This document shows positions 16,801 to 26,300 of a DNA stretch of 64,000 nucleotides, in pieces; positions within the stretch are counted from its first letter, which is position 1; each line of letters begins with the position of its first letter. The notes below the pieces were generated by a model. The model was not told the DNA's origin. It did not search any database and was given only the letters and a program-made list of their open reading frames with translations. This DNA comes from Stenotrophomonas sp. UBA2124 (lineage in GTDB: Bacteria > Pseudomonadota > Gammaproteobacteria > Xanthomonadales > Xanthomonadaceae), in the NCBI GenBank assembly GCA_002329155.1, contig DCXY01000049.1, positions 1-64,000 on the forward strand, written 5' to 3'. The position numbers and the translations under genes are program-made.

Positions 16801-18962
16801 TCCTCAGGTGCCAGGCCACGCACCGTGGACAGGTTGCTGACCGTCTTGGGCGTAGGTGCGTTGTCCACCACACCGTTGGATTCACCAATGAACACCGTGC
16901 GGCTGCCACCACCCTCCGACGCCCAGATCTTGTCTGCCTCGGTGGATACGTTCAGGCCTGCCAGTGATGCAGGGTCACCCCGACCACTGAACGAGCTCCA
17001 GTGGCTTCCCGGCAGCTTGAAGTCGTAGGACGGATTGATGTCGCTGAGCACCGTCATTGTCGGCTGGGAGCACATCGGGTACTCCGAACCGCCATCGGCC
17101 TTGGCAACGTAGGGCGGCTGCCATGCAGGCTTCGCCAGGCCAAGCTTGTCGGTATCGATGGAGTTGGCCGGTACGTCGTACTCGCTGCGCGGCAATTTGG
17201 CACCGCCGAAATAACGCAGTGTTTCATACATCATTTCCGCAACCGGATTACCCCACATCCAGCACTCACCCGCGCCAACCGGGCGCGTGGTGATCCAGCC
17301 GCAGCTGGATGCATAGGTATAGGAACCGTAGTCAAACCCCATGGTACGGAAGGTATTGATCGTATGAACGATACCCTTGACGTCGCGTCCGCTGCCACAG
17401 TTGCCACCAAGGCAGAACTGGCCACTGGTGGCATTCACTTCGCGCCGGAAGCTCCCCATGTTGCTACGCAGGATGCCACCCGCGGTGTTCTTGCTGTAAG
17501 AGCCCGTCAACAGACCGAAGTACATGCGGTCGGTTTCACCGTAGTCATGCAGAATACCGGTAGGCTTATACGAGGTCCCGTTGTCGTAAAGTTTGCAATT
17601 GCTCTCGCGGAAGGCAGCGTCGGCCGGGCAAGCCAGCACCCGCAGCGCGTAGTTGGTCATCGAGCTGGAGCCACCTGCCGGCGGCTTCTTCCAGTACAGC
17701 TGCCACACCTCGCCACCGCCAACCTCGCGGAATCGGTAACGGATGTCGTGGCTACCCTTGTTGAGGTAGACCGTGCCCGAATGGGAGTTGAGCGAGGCCG
17801 CACTGTCGTTGCCCGCGTGCGCCCCGTACCAGGATGCGATCAGGTTTCCGTTGATCCATACATCAACAGAGTCGTCGCCGTTGACGGCAAACTGATAGTC
17901 CCCGGCCTCATCGACAGTGATCTTGCCCTCGATCAGGGCCTTGAAGTTGTCATGGCCACAGTTATTGTAACTACGACCCGTGAATGGATTGGTCGATGAG
18001 CCGCTCGCATTGATGCTGGCAATCGGCCCCGATCCGCAGCGGTCGGCCACAGAAGAGAACTGGGCGTTCATCCCGGCCGTGTCATCCGGCGCATTACCCC
18101 CCTGCTTCCAGGTTGTAACGGTCAAGCCGTTGTAATTGGACGCGGGCACCACCTGCCAATCCACGTTGGTGTTCGCACCTGAAACGCAGTTCACCCGAGT
18201 GTTACCGGCGCCAAAGCAGTCATTGCCAGCCACCGGCCGTTCGATAGACACCCAGTTCCAGATACGGAAGCTGGTGTTGCGCAGTACGCGCAGCTCCGGA
18301 ATGCCGTTGTCGCTGGTTGTCGTCACCGCAAACAGATGCTGACGCCCGGCAGCAGGCTGGGGCAGTGGCGAATATTTGGAGATGTCATAACCCTCGCCGC
18401 GGGCGAGTTCCTCGGCGGTGAACTGCCGGTACTCCTTGCCCCAGCTATGTGCATCCTGCGGCGTGAACGATGCACGCAGGACGGTTTCCGTTGCAGAGTC
18501 CACCTCGCGGTAACCACCGTAAAGCACCTTGCGCAGGGCATCCATGCGCGATGTGGTCAGGTAGTTGAGGAAGTCACCACTCCAGTTTCCGCTGCATTCC
18601 TTATTCTTTGCCCCGGCCCCCTGCGCAACCGGCACGAACATCTGCCCCCCCGTGCCGCCTTCACGCGATTGATAGCACAGATTGGAATTGTAATAGCCGT
18701 AATAATCGATCTTGTTCGGCTTGTAGCCGACGTCCAGAACGCCATCATTGTCCAGGTCCGAGGCATCGTTGTAGGCCTCGTAATAGAGTTTGTGGTCACG
18801 CCCCATCACCAGCATGTTCAAAGGCGGCAGCACGCTGCGGGTAAACAGAGGTGCCTGGGCTATATCAAGCGGGCCATCCGCCGTATTGCCCTTGGCAATC
18901 AGAAAGCCCAACCCGGCCAGCGCGGCCAGCGGAAGTCCGAATTTGAGATATGCAGTTCTCAT
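13872..18962 (-). CDS. pilY1: PilY1-like tip adhesin with inserted PA14-like domain
   Basis: 1696 residues, larger than typical PilY1 (about 1100-1300). A signal peptide (MRTAYLKFGLPLAALAGLGFLIAKG) leads. DLDNDGVLD at about residue 68-76 is a calcium-loop-like motif. Around residues 265-425 there is a PA14-like module (ALIEGKITVDEAGDYQFAVN, DDSVDVWINGNLIASW, GSHDIRYRFREVGGG). The C-terminal third is the PilC/PilY1 beta-propeller: VYVGANDGMMHAFDD, GKWVALFGNGVNS and DSNWDGLTDTVYGADLHGNV near residue 1400, the conserved calcium site. PilY1 caps the pilus, controls retraction and mediates surface sensing. It follows pilX by 3 bp and overlaps pilE. Confidence 0.93.
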   Translation of the reverse strand: MRTAYLKFGLPLAALAGLGFLIAKGNTADGPLDIAQAPLFTRSVLPPLNMLVMGRDHKLYYEAYNDASDLDNDGVLDVGYKPNKIDYYGYYNSNLCYQSREGGTGGQMFVPVAQGAGAKNKECSGNWSGDFLNYLTTSRMDALRKVLYGGYREVDSATETVLRASFTPQDAHSWGKEYRQFTAEELARGEGYDISKYSPLPQPAAGRQHLFAVTTTSDNGIPELRVLRNTSFRIWNWVSIERPVAGNDCFGAGNTRVNCVSGANTNVDWQVVPASNYNGLTVTTWKQGGNAPDDTAGMNAQFSSVADRCGSGPIASINASGSSTNPFTGRSYNNCGHDNFKALIEGKITVDEAGDYQFAVNGDDSVDVWINGNLIASWYGAHAGNDSAASLNSHSGTVYLNKGSHDIRYRFREVGGGEVWQLYWKKPPAGGSSSMTNYALRVLACPADAAFRESNCKLYDNGTSYKPTGILHDYGETDRMYFGLLTGSYSKNTAGGILRSNMGSFRREVNATSGQFCLGGNCGSGRDVKGIVHTINTFRTMGFDYGSYTYASSCGWITTRPVGAGECWMWGNPVAEMMYETLRYFGGAKLPRSEYDVPANSIDTDKLGLAKPAWQPPYVAKADGGSEYPMCSQPTMTVLSDINPSYDFKLPGSHWSSFSGRGDPASLAGLNVSTEADKIWASEGGGSRTVFIGESNGVVDNAPTPKTVSNLSTVRGLAPEEPSKQGTYYSAAVASFGANNAIGGEKKVRTYSVAMASPLPKFEFPVGNGRVTLVPFAKSVAGSSISTTSDFQPTNQIVDFYVQKVANTSGPSGADADSTVNGGRPYAEFRINYEDVEQGADHDMDAIALYVLSVNAAGRLNVELRSEYAAGGIDQHMGYVISGTTQDGVYLEICDLKDNTSNNGNRNNCAGQVAYKLNTPPGRAPGYCNTASMPSDCTGLPPTASRTFDVGSSGGAGLLRDPLWYAAKYGNDQGVTVDAKGDPTNYFLVTNPLYLRQQLTKAFDAIQNQNGNSGSIAISGARITSSSMAVIPKYGSANDAKDWVGDLEAYSITAQGNLGAKLWSAAENMAAPTFRPADRKIFTAISPLSTTSRQTARQFKAAELVADSATGTTAEIFNRLGYTQAGIVNDFGSVTPNQLVDYLRGDRTMEGNEKGVRPFRVRGNILGDIINSAPVVATKRANYGWAAASGLSADLRSSYAAYVTGKSASGKKEYVYVGANDGMMHAFDDTGREVFAYVPNGVLGNMGYLANREYQHRYYVDGKLTLGDVPVGGTWKTMLVGGAGAGGRTVFGLDVTSPDAFAATDVRWEVNSNSMSGTTRVGDDLGHVFGKPIIVPVGDGKWVALFGNGVNSTNGKAVLFVVDVATGEVLKTIRADPGASVDAADVAGLGYNGLMNITAVDSNWDGLTDTVYGADLHGNVWKFDLSGSDASSWQVAYRTRTGDAVPLFVARNASGARQPITGLLEVAMGPSNGYMLYFGTGRYFATSDSNSKDLNTLYAVWDNGSAISNSRAALVQQQLTANVNTNPPTRTVSRNTVNYLTSRGWYLDLQVGTATPDGERFIGAPSIQNGQVIFTTYVPGVTVDCRTGGTNWLYRLNAMTGAPALGSFTLPPADGSVGGSDTGGVAIGGDGAPSQGGGLLNPTPSPQEYCDPSDPDCDADPPLPTQCSTVVKNAADPTKSLVMLRACGRQSWRQLQ

Positions 18963-18965
18963 TGC

Positions 18966-19448
18966 TCAAGGCCTGATAAAGATGGTGTCTACCGCGGACT
19001 GCGAAGACGATTTCTCGACCGTGTCCTGATCGCGGCTGAATGCTGTGGAACGGAACATGTTGCAGGCGCTCTCGGAAAGATCGCCCCCCCCGCCAGCGCC
19101 ACATTGCCGCATGCAGATGCTGATATTCCGTGTACGTACTTCATGAAGCACACTGCCAGCGATGTCTCGGCTCCACTCCTCAGGGTCATAGGGAACCGAG
19201 CAGTTCTCGTATTCGAACTCCGTTCCCTGCGCGATCTCGTTTTCACGGGCACGCACTTGTGACTCAGCGGACTGGAAGGCCCGGTTGCTGGCCAGGTAAT
19301 TGGCAGACATCCGCTCCTCCATGGTGGCTATCCGCATCCCGACAATGCCTATCAAGGCGAGCAGGATGAGCATGATCAGCGCCGTATACAGCGCCATACC
19401 GCGCTGTGAGCGCATTGACCGCAGGTGACTGGCTCTATTGAGTCGCAT
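18966..19448 (-). CDS. pilX: Type IV pilus minor pilin PilX
   Basis: 160 residues from the ATG at 19446-19448, preceded by a GGGAA ribosome site inside the end of pilW; a TTG two codons earlier is less likely. RSQRGMALYTALIMLILLALIGIVGMRIATMEERM is the PilX N-terminal domain, a prepilin-like helix with Met at +1 and no Glu5, as usual for PilX. ANYLASNRAFQSAE follows, the PilX signature. It works with PilV, PilW and PilY1 in the tip-priming complex. Three nucleotides separate it from pilY1 downstream. Confidence 0.88.
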   Translation of the reverse strand: MRLNRASHLRSMRSQRGMALYTALIMLILLALIGIVGMRIATMEERMSANYLASNRAFQSAESQVRARENEIAQGTEFEYENCSVPYDPEEWSRDIAGSVLHEVRTRNISICMRQCGAGGGGDLSESACNMFRSTAFSRDQDTVEKSSSQSAVDTIFIRP

Positions 19449-19450
19449 GT

Positions 19451-20698
19451 TCAATTCCCGAAAAGCCGGTTTCGCAGCGCAATGGTCGTGTCGTAGACCG
19501 CGCGGAACTGCCCATCTGCGGGCACCGTGACGGTTACGCCATTGACAACCGGCGAGTTTCTGGCCTGCTCGGCGGCGCGCCTATCAGTGTTGACCCCTCG
19601 CACGAGCATGCTCAGCTTTACGCTTCCAACCCGCCGCCAGCGCGCTGCAGAGGCCAGGCCTCCGATCTCGTCGGCACGGCTGAACTGGTCGATATAACCG
19701 GTTGGCACATCGGTGATTGCTGCTGAATCTTCACCATAAAGCATCTGCAGCGATTCCACGCCCTCGACCATTTCCTCGGTCACCGGCGTGATCACCGCAG
19801 TCCCCGGGGCAGTAGTCCAGCGCGTGCGGTACAGCGCAGGCACACCATCCGCATTCAAGCGCACGTAATACGCCATTGTTTCGGCACGAAACAAGGCCGT
19901 TTGCTCACGACTGTAAGCCACTGCGCCATCGAACTTGCCTGCAAAGCCGATACCGCTCTTGTTCAGGCCCGCCTGCGCGATCAGCATTCCCGTGGCGGTC
20001 GGCGCGGCACTCGCCTGGAATACCGTAGCGGCCTGGCAGTCTGCCAACGCATAGAGCCCATGCCCTTCGGTTGCCACCTTTGTCCTGCCGGCGACGGCCT
20101 CACTGGGATAAGTAATCGTCGGCGAACCTGCAAGATCAAAATTCTCGATCGCACTCTCTTCCGGCGAGAAGAAGCGCAGAACCACGATGTCGCTACCGCG
20201 AACGGGGTTGAGGCCCGAGAGTTCGGCCGGCAGCGCGGGGCTCCAGTTGCCCGCCCCACCGGACGCAAAGCCACCAGAAATGTTCAGCGTCGAGCCAATG
20301 GACGTGCCCGCGGCCTCGAAACCCTGGATTGCCACGTCAAAGCGCAACGGGAAAGCCAAGGCACTGACATTATTCGTATTACGGTCCGCCTCGCTCAGGA
20401 AAAGCGTCCTGATGTTGCCCCCGGTAGGGCCAGTGGCATCACCTGACAGCAATGACTGATCGTTCGTGCAGCCTGCATGCCCGGCCATGCGGATATCCCG
20501 TGACAGGAAGTCCATGGCAAAGCGGGAGCTTTCCTGGTTCCGGGCAATGCTCTGCGAAAGCTGGTAAGAGCTGCGCGAAGCCAGAAAGACCTGCACAACG
20601 GCGAACAGCACGATGATGCCGATCAACAGGGCAATCATCAGCTCGATCAACGAAAGGCCGCGCTGGCTTCGATTGGTGGTGTACGAAGGGATTTTCAT
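19451..20698 (-). CDS. pilW: Type IV pilus minor pilin PilW
   Basis: 415 residues from the ATG at 20696-20698 (ATGA overlap with the pilV stop). The leader ends QRG before LSLIELMIALLIGIIVLFAVVQVFLASR, with Glu5 present and Leu at +1. YQLSQSIARNQESSRFAMDFLSRDIRMAGHAGC is the PilW family signature. The C-terminal domain holds SLQMLYG and VGSVKLSMLVRG, then LRNRLFGN. PilW helps nucleate the pilus and present PilY1. Lower GC than the flanking housekeeping genes is seen throughout this operon. Confidence 0.92.
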   Translation of the reverse strand: MKIPSYTTNRSQRGLSLIELMIALLIGIIVLFAVVQVFLASRSSYQLSQSIARNQESSRFAMDFLSRDIRMAGHAGCTNDQSLLSGDATGPTGGNIRTLFLSEADRNTNNVSALAFPLRFDVAIQGFEAAGTSIGSTLNISGGFASGGAGNWSPALPAELSGLNPVRGSDIVVLRFFSPEESAIENFDLAGSPTITYPSEAVAGRTKVATEGHGLYALADCQAATVFQASAAPTATGMLIAQAGLNKSGIGFAGKFDGAVAYSREQTALFRAETMAYYVRLNADGVPALYRTRWTTAPGTAVITPVTEEMVEGVESLQMLYGEDSAAITDVPTGYIDQFSRADEIGGLASAARWRRVGSVKLSMLVRGVNTDRRAAEQARNSPVVNGVTVTVPADGQFRAVYDTTIALRNRLFGN

Positions 20699-21174
20699 AG
20701 GCGGCTTGTCACGCTGAACGCAGTAACCTGTTTGTTGACGTCGGTTTCCCAAGTGCTGTCGCCCCAGCGGACCGTCACCGTCAGTTCGCCGGCAGGCGAC
20801 AGAACAACCTGGGCCTTGCCCTCAGGCAGATCCCTTGTCACCTGGCATTTCCAGCGGGTGATGTTGTCAGACGGTGCCGCGGCGCCACCGCTGATACAGG
20901 CACTCGACGGTGTTCCGGAAAAACTGTCGTAACTGATGCCGTTGAAGTTCGACCCACGAGCACGCTGCGTGCGCATGATGTCGATCATCTCGTAGGCAAG
21001 GTTGCTGGCGATCGTTCGCTGCTGCGCGCTTTTGGTGAATCTCACATTCATGGTCTGCAGCAATGCAAAACCAAGCAATCCGACTGCGAGGATCAGCAGG
21101 GCAACCATCACCTCGATGAGAGTGAACCCTTTCTGCCGGCCGCCAGACGAAACCGAACGACGCAATACCTTCAT
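20695..21174 (-). CDS. pilV: Type IV pilus minor pilin PilV
   Basis: 159 residues. The ATG at 21172-21174 was chosen because GGAGG lies 7 bases upstream, while the ATG at 21180 almost abuts it. The leader ends QKG before FTLIEVMVALLILAVGLLGFALLQTMNV, the PilV N-terminal signature. NLAYEMIDIMRTQRARG follows. A C-terminal pair of Cys (ACISGG, KCQVTRD) may be disulphide-bonded. The start overlaps the fimT stop by ATGA. Confidence 0.92.
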   Translation of the reverse strand: MKVLRRSVSSGGRQKGFTLIEVMVALLILAVGLLGFALLQTMNVRFTKSAQQRTIASNLAYEMIDIMRTQRARGSNFNGISYDSFSGTPSSACISGGAAAPSDNITRWKCQVTRDLPEGKAQVVLSPAGELTVTVRWGDSTWETDVNKQVTAFSVTSRL

Positions 21175-21686
21175 GAACATGCCTCCTGCGTCACCCGGAC
21201 CTGCCCTGTCTTTGCCACAACCAGTCGCCGCTGGAGCTTCTGCGAGCCACAGGTATCAAGCCTCAGAATGACTGACTGATTGGCATCGGCACGACGAATG
21301 CCCCGCGCGCCATAGACGATATCCAGGTCGCCCGCGTTGCCCTGCACCGCAGGGATGCCGGAGGTGAAGCGAAGTACATCATCGCCATCACCGAAGGCGC
21401 CATCACCATCGCGGTCAGACCAGACCATCCAGCCATCGCCCCAGGACGCCCCATCACAACCGCTTCCAGCTGAACTGGCGCACACACCTGCGCCCAGCCC
21501 GTTCTTCTGAGCCTCGCTGCGGGCAAGCGCAAAGCCTGCAACCAGTTCATTGGTCGCAGTGGAAAGCTGACTGGATCTGATAAGCATGCGATAGCTCGGC
21601 ACTGCAATCGCAACAACGATTGCCAGCACCGCCAGAGTGACCATCAATTCGACCAGGCTGAAGCCTGCTCCCCGTGTACCACGCAT
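21171..21686 (-). CDS. fimT: FimT/GspH-type minor pilin, first gene of the pil operon
   Basis: 171 residues from the ATG at 21684-21686, preceded by GGGGAG. A very short leader MRGTRGAG precedes FSLVELMVTLAVLAIVVAIAVPSYRML. The GspH/FimT domain shows LARSEAQKNGLGAGVCASSAGSGCDGASWGDGWMVWSDRDGDG, with the Cys pair and the WxxGW-like core. The C-terminus has CGSQKLQRRLVVAKTGQVRVTQEACS, basic and cysteine-bearing. It opens the fimT-pilV-pilW-pilX-pilY1-pilE operon. Upstream in-frame sequence to 21797 lacks family similarity. Confidence 0.9.
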   Translation of the reverse strand: MRGTRGAGFSLVELMVTLAVLAIVVAIAVPSYRMLIRSSQLSTATNELVAGFALARSEAQKNGLGAGVCASSAGSGCDGASWGDGWMVWSDRDGDGAFGDGDDVLRFTSGIPAVQGNAGDLDIVYGARGIRRADANQSVILRLDTCGSQKLQRRLVVAKTGQVRVTQEACS

Positions 21687-21811
21687 TGAAACGCTCCCCA
21701 GCGTATTAACAGCAGCATGCCACTCCGCCTTGGGCAAGGCAAGAAGCGTCTGCGGGACCCATTCAGAGAGAGGCGAGCCAGAGCCGGCTTGCCTCACCTG
21801 TTAGATAACAA

Positions 21812-23218
21812 TCAGGCAACCACCTGATAGCAGGGATGATACTCGCCAGAGATCTTCATGCGCCGCTGTTCCACGAATGCGCGCAACAGGGCGTCCAGCG
21901 CCTGCATCATCTCGGAATCGCCATTAATCCTGAACGGCCCGAACTCCTCGATCCGGCGCATGCTCTCTTCCTTCACGTTGCCGGCGACGATGCCGGAGAA
22001 GGCCCGGCGCAGGTCGGCGGCCAGCTCTGGTGCCGGGCGCCCGCGGTGCAGGTCCAGGCCGGCCATGGCCTCGTGGGTCGGCACGAACGGCTGCTGGTAG
22101 GCCAGCGGGATGTCCACCTGCCAGTTGTAGAAGAACGAGTCACGGTGGGTAAGGCGGAACTCGCGTACGCGCTTGATGCCCTGCGACATCTTCCGCGCCA
22201 CCGCCACCGGGTCGCCCACCACGATCTCGTAGCGGTCCGCCGCCTCATCGCCCAGGGTCAGGCGGATGAAACGGTCGATCTGCTCGAAGTACGGCGCGGC
22301 GATGGCCGGGCCGCTCAGGATCAGCGGGAACGGCAGCTCCTTGTTCTCCTCGCGCAGCAGGATGCCCAGCAGGTACAGGATCTCCTCGGCCGTGCCGACG
22401 CCACCCGGGAACACGATGATGCCGTGACCGAGGCGGACGAAAGCCTCCAGCCGCTTCTCGATGTCCGGCATGATCACCAGGTGGTTGACGATCGGGTTGG
22501 GCGATTCGGCGGCGATGATGCCCGGCTCGGTGATGCCGATATAGCGGGTGTTCGGCCGGCGCTGCTTGGCATGGGCGATGGTGGCGCCCTTCATCGGCCC
22601 CTTCATCGCGCCCGGGCCGCAGCCGGTGCAGATGTCCAGGCCGCGCAGGCCCAGCTCGTAGCCGACCTGCTTGGTGTAGATGTACTCGTCACGCGAAATC
22701 GAGTGGCCACCCCAGCACACCACCAGGTTGGGCTCGCTGGGCTGCAGGATGCGCGCATTGCGCAGCACGCCGAACACGGCGTTGGTGATGCCGTCGGAGG
22801 TCTCCAGGTCCGAGGCGTATTCCGGCCCCAGCTCGATGGCCATGTAGGCCAGGTCGCGCACCACCGAGAACAGCAGCTCGGCGACGCCGCGGATGATCTC
22901 GCCGTCGACGAAGGCCATCGCCGGCGCATTGCTCAGGTCGATGCGGACACCACGGTCCTGCTGTGTCACCTGCACGTCGAAATCGGGGTAAAGATCGCGC
23001 GCGGCGCGCGGGTCGTCGGATGCGCTGCCACTGGTCAGCACGGCCAGTGCGCAGCGGCGCAGCAGCTCGTGCATGCCGCCACTGGAGGCATCGCGCAGGC
23101 GCGCCACTTCGGCACGCGACAGCACATCCAGGCCACCACGCGGGTAGATCCGCGCATCCTGTACCGGCAGCGCCCTCGCTGCCCCATCACTCTTGGTCAT
23201 TTCCACTACGGTTTCCAT
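21812..23218 (-). CDS. ppnN: Nucleotide 5'-monophosphate nucleosidase PpnN (LOG family)
   Basis: 468 residues, close to the 454 of E. coli PpnN (YgdH). It cleaves the N-glycosidic bond of nucleoside monophosphates (preferring GMP) to base and ribose 5-phosphate; the E. coli enzyme is activated by (p)ppGpp. CTGCGPGAMKGPMKGA and FPGGVGTAEEILYLLGILL are the LOG catalytic motifs in the middle, flanked by the PpnN-specific N-terminal (LAVLTSGSASDDP) and C-terminal extensions. Met1 (23218) has AAGAGG directly adjoining it; Met7 (23200) is an alternative start. It is not co-oriented with close neighbours in an operon. Confidence 0.92.
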   Translation of the reverse strand: METVVEMTKSDGAARALPVQDARIYPRGGLDVLSRAEVARLRDASSGGMHELLRRCALAVLTSGSASDDPRAARDLYPDFDVQVTQQDRGVRIDLSNAPAMAFVDGEIIRGVAELLFSVVRDLAYMAIELGPEYASDLETSDGITNAVFGVLRNARILQPSEPNLVVCWGGHSISRDEYIYTKQVGYELGLRGLDICTGCGPGAMKGPMKGATIAHAKQRRPNTRYIGITEPGIIAAESPNPIVNHLVIMPDIEKRLEAFVRLGHGIIVFPGGVGTAEEILYLLGILLREENKELPFPLILSGPAIAAPYFEQIDRFIRLTLGDEAADRYEIVVGDPVAVARKMSQGIKRVREFRLTHRDSFFYNWQVDIPLAYQQPFVPTHEAMAGLDLHRGRPAPELAADLRRAFSGIVAGNVKEESMRRIEEFGPFRINGDSEMMQALDALLRAFVEQRRMKISGEYHPCYQVVA

Positions 23219-23259
23219 CCTCTTGGTCGGTCGACTTTAGCGCTGCCCCCATGAAAAGG

Positions 23260-23285
23260 AAAACGGCCGGGTTGCCCCGGCCGCT
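23260..23285 (-). terminator. Terminator of the Oar-like receptor gene
   Basis: On the minus strand CGGCCGGGG and CCCGGCCG arms enclose a short loop and are followed by TTTTCC, about 30 bp after the receptor stop. Confidence 0.8.
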
Positions 23286-23313
23286 TTCGGTCTACATCCG
23301 ATCAGTCAAACGA

Positions 23314-26300
23314 TCAGAACTTGTACTTCAGGCTCAGCATCATCGACCAGCGCGACACAGCAGTGTTGCCCTTGTCATTGTTGTTTTCCTGGATCTGCGC
23401 GTTGTCGGTACCACCGAACTGATAGATGTACTTACCGGTTGCGGGATCCACGCCAGCATAACGAGCGACACGGCGAGTCGAGTAGAAGCCGTAGTCATCA
23501 ATCAGGCCCCACTTCTTGTTCAGCAGGTTGCCGACATTCATGATGTCCAGCGCCAGCTCGGTCTTGTGCCCCTTCATGAAGCCCGGCAGTTCTTGACTGA
23601 TGCGCATGTCAAAGCTGTTGATCCACTTGGCGCGATGCGAATTTGCCGGTACCACCTGGCCCTTGTAACCAGCAAGGTCAGGGTTCGCGTCCAGCCAATC
23701 GAAGAACTTCTTCTCCATCGCGGCACCACCGGTCCACAGCACGTCACCGTAGCCGGACGGCACATAGAACAGGTCATTGGTTGCTGCGCCGTCGCCATCT
23801 ACGTCGTTGTAGAAGATGTAGCTGAACGGACGGCCCGAACGACCTTCGTAGAACAGGCCGACACGGGTTGCGTTGTCGCCAAAGAAGTTGTGCTTCCACT
23901 CCACAGTGCCCGTTACGCGATCCTTGATCGCATAACGCGAGTTGTAGTCAACATTCTCGTTGGCGTTGAAGATCAGCGTGTTGTTCCAGTTCGAGGTGTT
24001 CTGCGAGCTGGTCAGCGAGCTGACTTCCTTGGCCTTGGTGTAGGTATAGCCGAGCGACCAACCCCAGTTCTCGGTCATCGGCTTGCTCAGAGCGAAAGTA
24101 GCCTGCGAGCTGCCACCCTTGTCCGTATTACGGAGCAACATCACATCGCCGATATCCTTCGGACGATTCGCGCGGTTGCCAGCGCCGTTCTTGCCGTCGG
24201 TAATACCCTGGAAGCTACCTTTATCAATGTAAACATTGTTCACATCATAGCCCGCCGCGTTCCAATACAGGGCGCGACCATCCATGCCGTATTTGGTGGG
24301 GCCCATGATGTCCAGGCGCTCGAAATACAAGGCATCCTTTACCTTGGTGAACAGGACTTCAGCCGAGGCCACGATGCCATACCACGGCAGCTCGTGATCA
24401 AAAGCGAGGTTGGCCTTCCACACCGACGGCAGCTTGGTGCCTGGCTCGATGATATCCACGTTCATGCGCCCGGAAGCAGGGCCACCCGCCGGCGTATACG
24501 GATTAACGATGCCTGGATTGAAACCGACCGGATTTTTCTCATCGTATTCGATGTAGTTCAAGCCAGTATTCTGGTAGGCACCTGCCAACCACACGTTCGG
24601 GGCAGCACCACCGAACAGGCCGACACCACCACGCAGCTGGGTTGGGCGATCGCTGTCGAAGGTATAGTTGAAGCCGAAGCGCGGCTGCACCAGCGCATCA
24701 TCAGGCAGCTTGGTATTGTTGTAACCGTACAGGCTTTCAATACGCGGATTGTAGAGACGCTGATCGCTGAAGTCCGGCATGTCCACACGAACGCCGAACA
24801 TCAGGCTCAGGTTGTAATTCACTGCCCACGTGTCCTGCACGAACAGGCCGGTGTTCTTCAGCTGGAACTTCGCAGGAATATCACTGATGCTGCCGTTCGC
24901 GGTGGGAGCACGGCGCATGTAGCGCGACGGCTTGTTCGCGAGGAAATCGGTGAGGCTGCTGAACTCATAGACGCCATTGAGGTTGCGCCCGTAGAAGTTC
25001 ATCAGATCGTTGTCGGAATAGTCAAAACCGAACTTGAACGTGTGGTCACCGACATACCAGGTACCGGCACCGAAGGCGCTCAGCTCCTTCGATTCGACAA
25101 TGTTCACATGGCTATTCTGCTCGGTACCAAAGAACAGACGATCATTGCCAAAGTTGATCGAGATCTGAGGCATATCAATTACCGGCTCGCGCGTAGCCGA
25201 GTAATCCTTGTAGGCAACCTTGAACTCGGTTGAGAAGTTGTCGCTCCAATCGGAGAACAGCTCACCCATCCAGGTTTCATAGGTCTTCGGCTGGGCATAC
25301 CAATAGCTGGCCAGCGACAGGCTGGAGTTACCCAGACCCGGGAAGCGCATCACGCTCTGCTCCATCTTGTTGTAGCGCAGGGCTGCACGATGGCTCTCGT
25401 TGATGTTCCAGTCCAGCTTTACCGCATATTCTTCGATTTCGGTCTTGCTGTCCTGTGCAGTCAGGCCGCCAACGTCATAGCCCAAACCCTGCATGTGCTG
25501 CCGCACTGCAGAAATATCACTGTCGTTGATGGTACGACCGAAAGGAGTGCCCTGGGTGCTGACACCCGGAGCAGCGCGTTCGTACTTTTCATAGTTGGCG
25601 AAGAAGAACAGCTTGTCCTTGACGATCGGGCCGCCGAAGGTCATGCCATAGGTCTTCTCGTCCTTGAAGCCGCTGAAGTCATTGCGATCACCCTCAAGGC
25701 GGGTACGCACCATGTCCTTGTCGCGGTACGAGCCATAGACGGTGCCATGGAACTCATTGGTACCCGACTTGGTCACGGCGTTGATCACCGCACCGGTGCC
25801 ACCAAAGATGGTGGTGTCGTAGTTGGCCAGGTCGATGTTGATTTCCTGGATGGCGTCCATCGACACCGGCTGACGCTCGGTCGGCAGGTTGTTGGACTCC
25901 AGGCCGAACGGGTCGCCTGCGCCGATGCCGTCGATGCGGATGGCGTTGAAGCGGGTGTTCTGACCACCGGCCGAGATCGCGCCGTCAGCCTTGCTGACCT
26001 GCGAGATGCGCGGGTCCAGACGGATGTAGTCCTGGATGTTGCGGTTGGCCGACGGCAGCGCGTCCATGGTTTCGCGGGTCACGTTGGAGCCGGTGCCCAT
26101 CTTGTTGGCGCTGAAGATTTCCGAACCACCACCCACTGCCATGACCTGCACGGCTTCCAGGGTGGTCGCAGCCACGTCACCAGCCAGAGCGGCGTTGACA
26201 GTGTTGACCTGGTTCAGGTTCAAGTACACGCCATCTTCGGTCTTGGTGCCTTCACCGGACTTGGTGATGGTGATGGTGTACGGGCCACCCACGCGCAGGC

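Noticed and set aside
21687..21811. Sigma-54 promoter for the pil operon
   Set aside because: A TGGCA-like sequence occurs, but the GG-N10-GC spacing is not kept.
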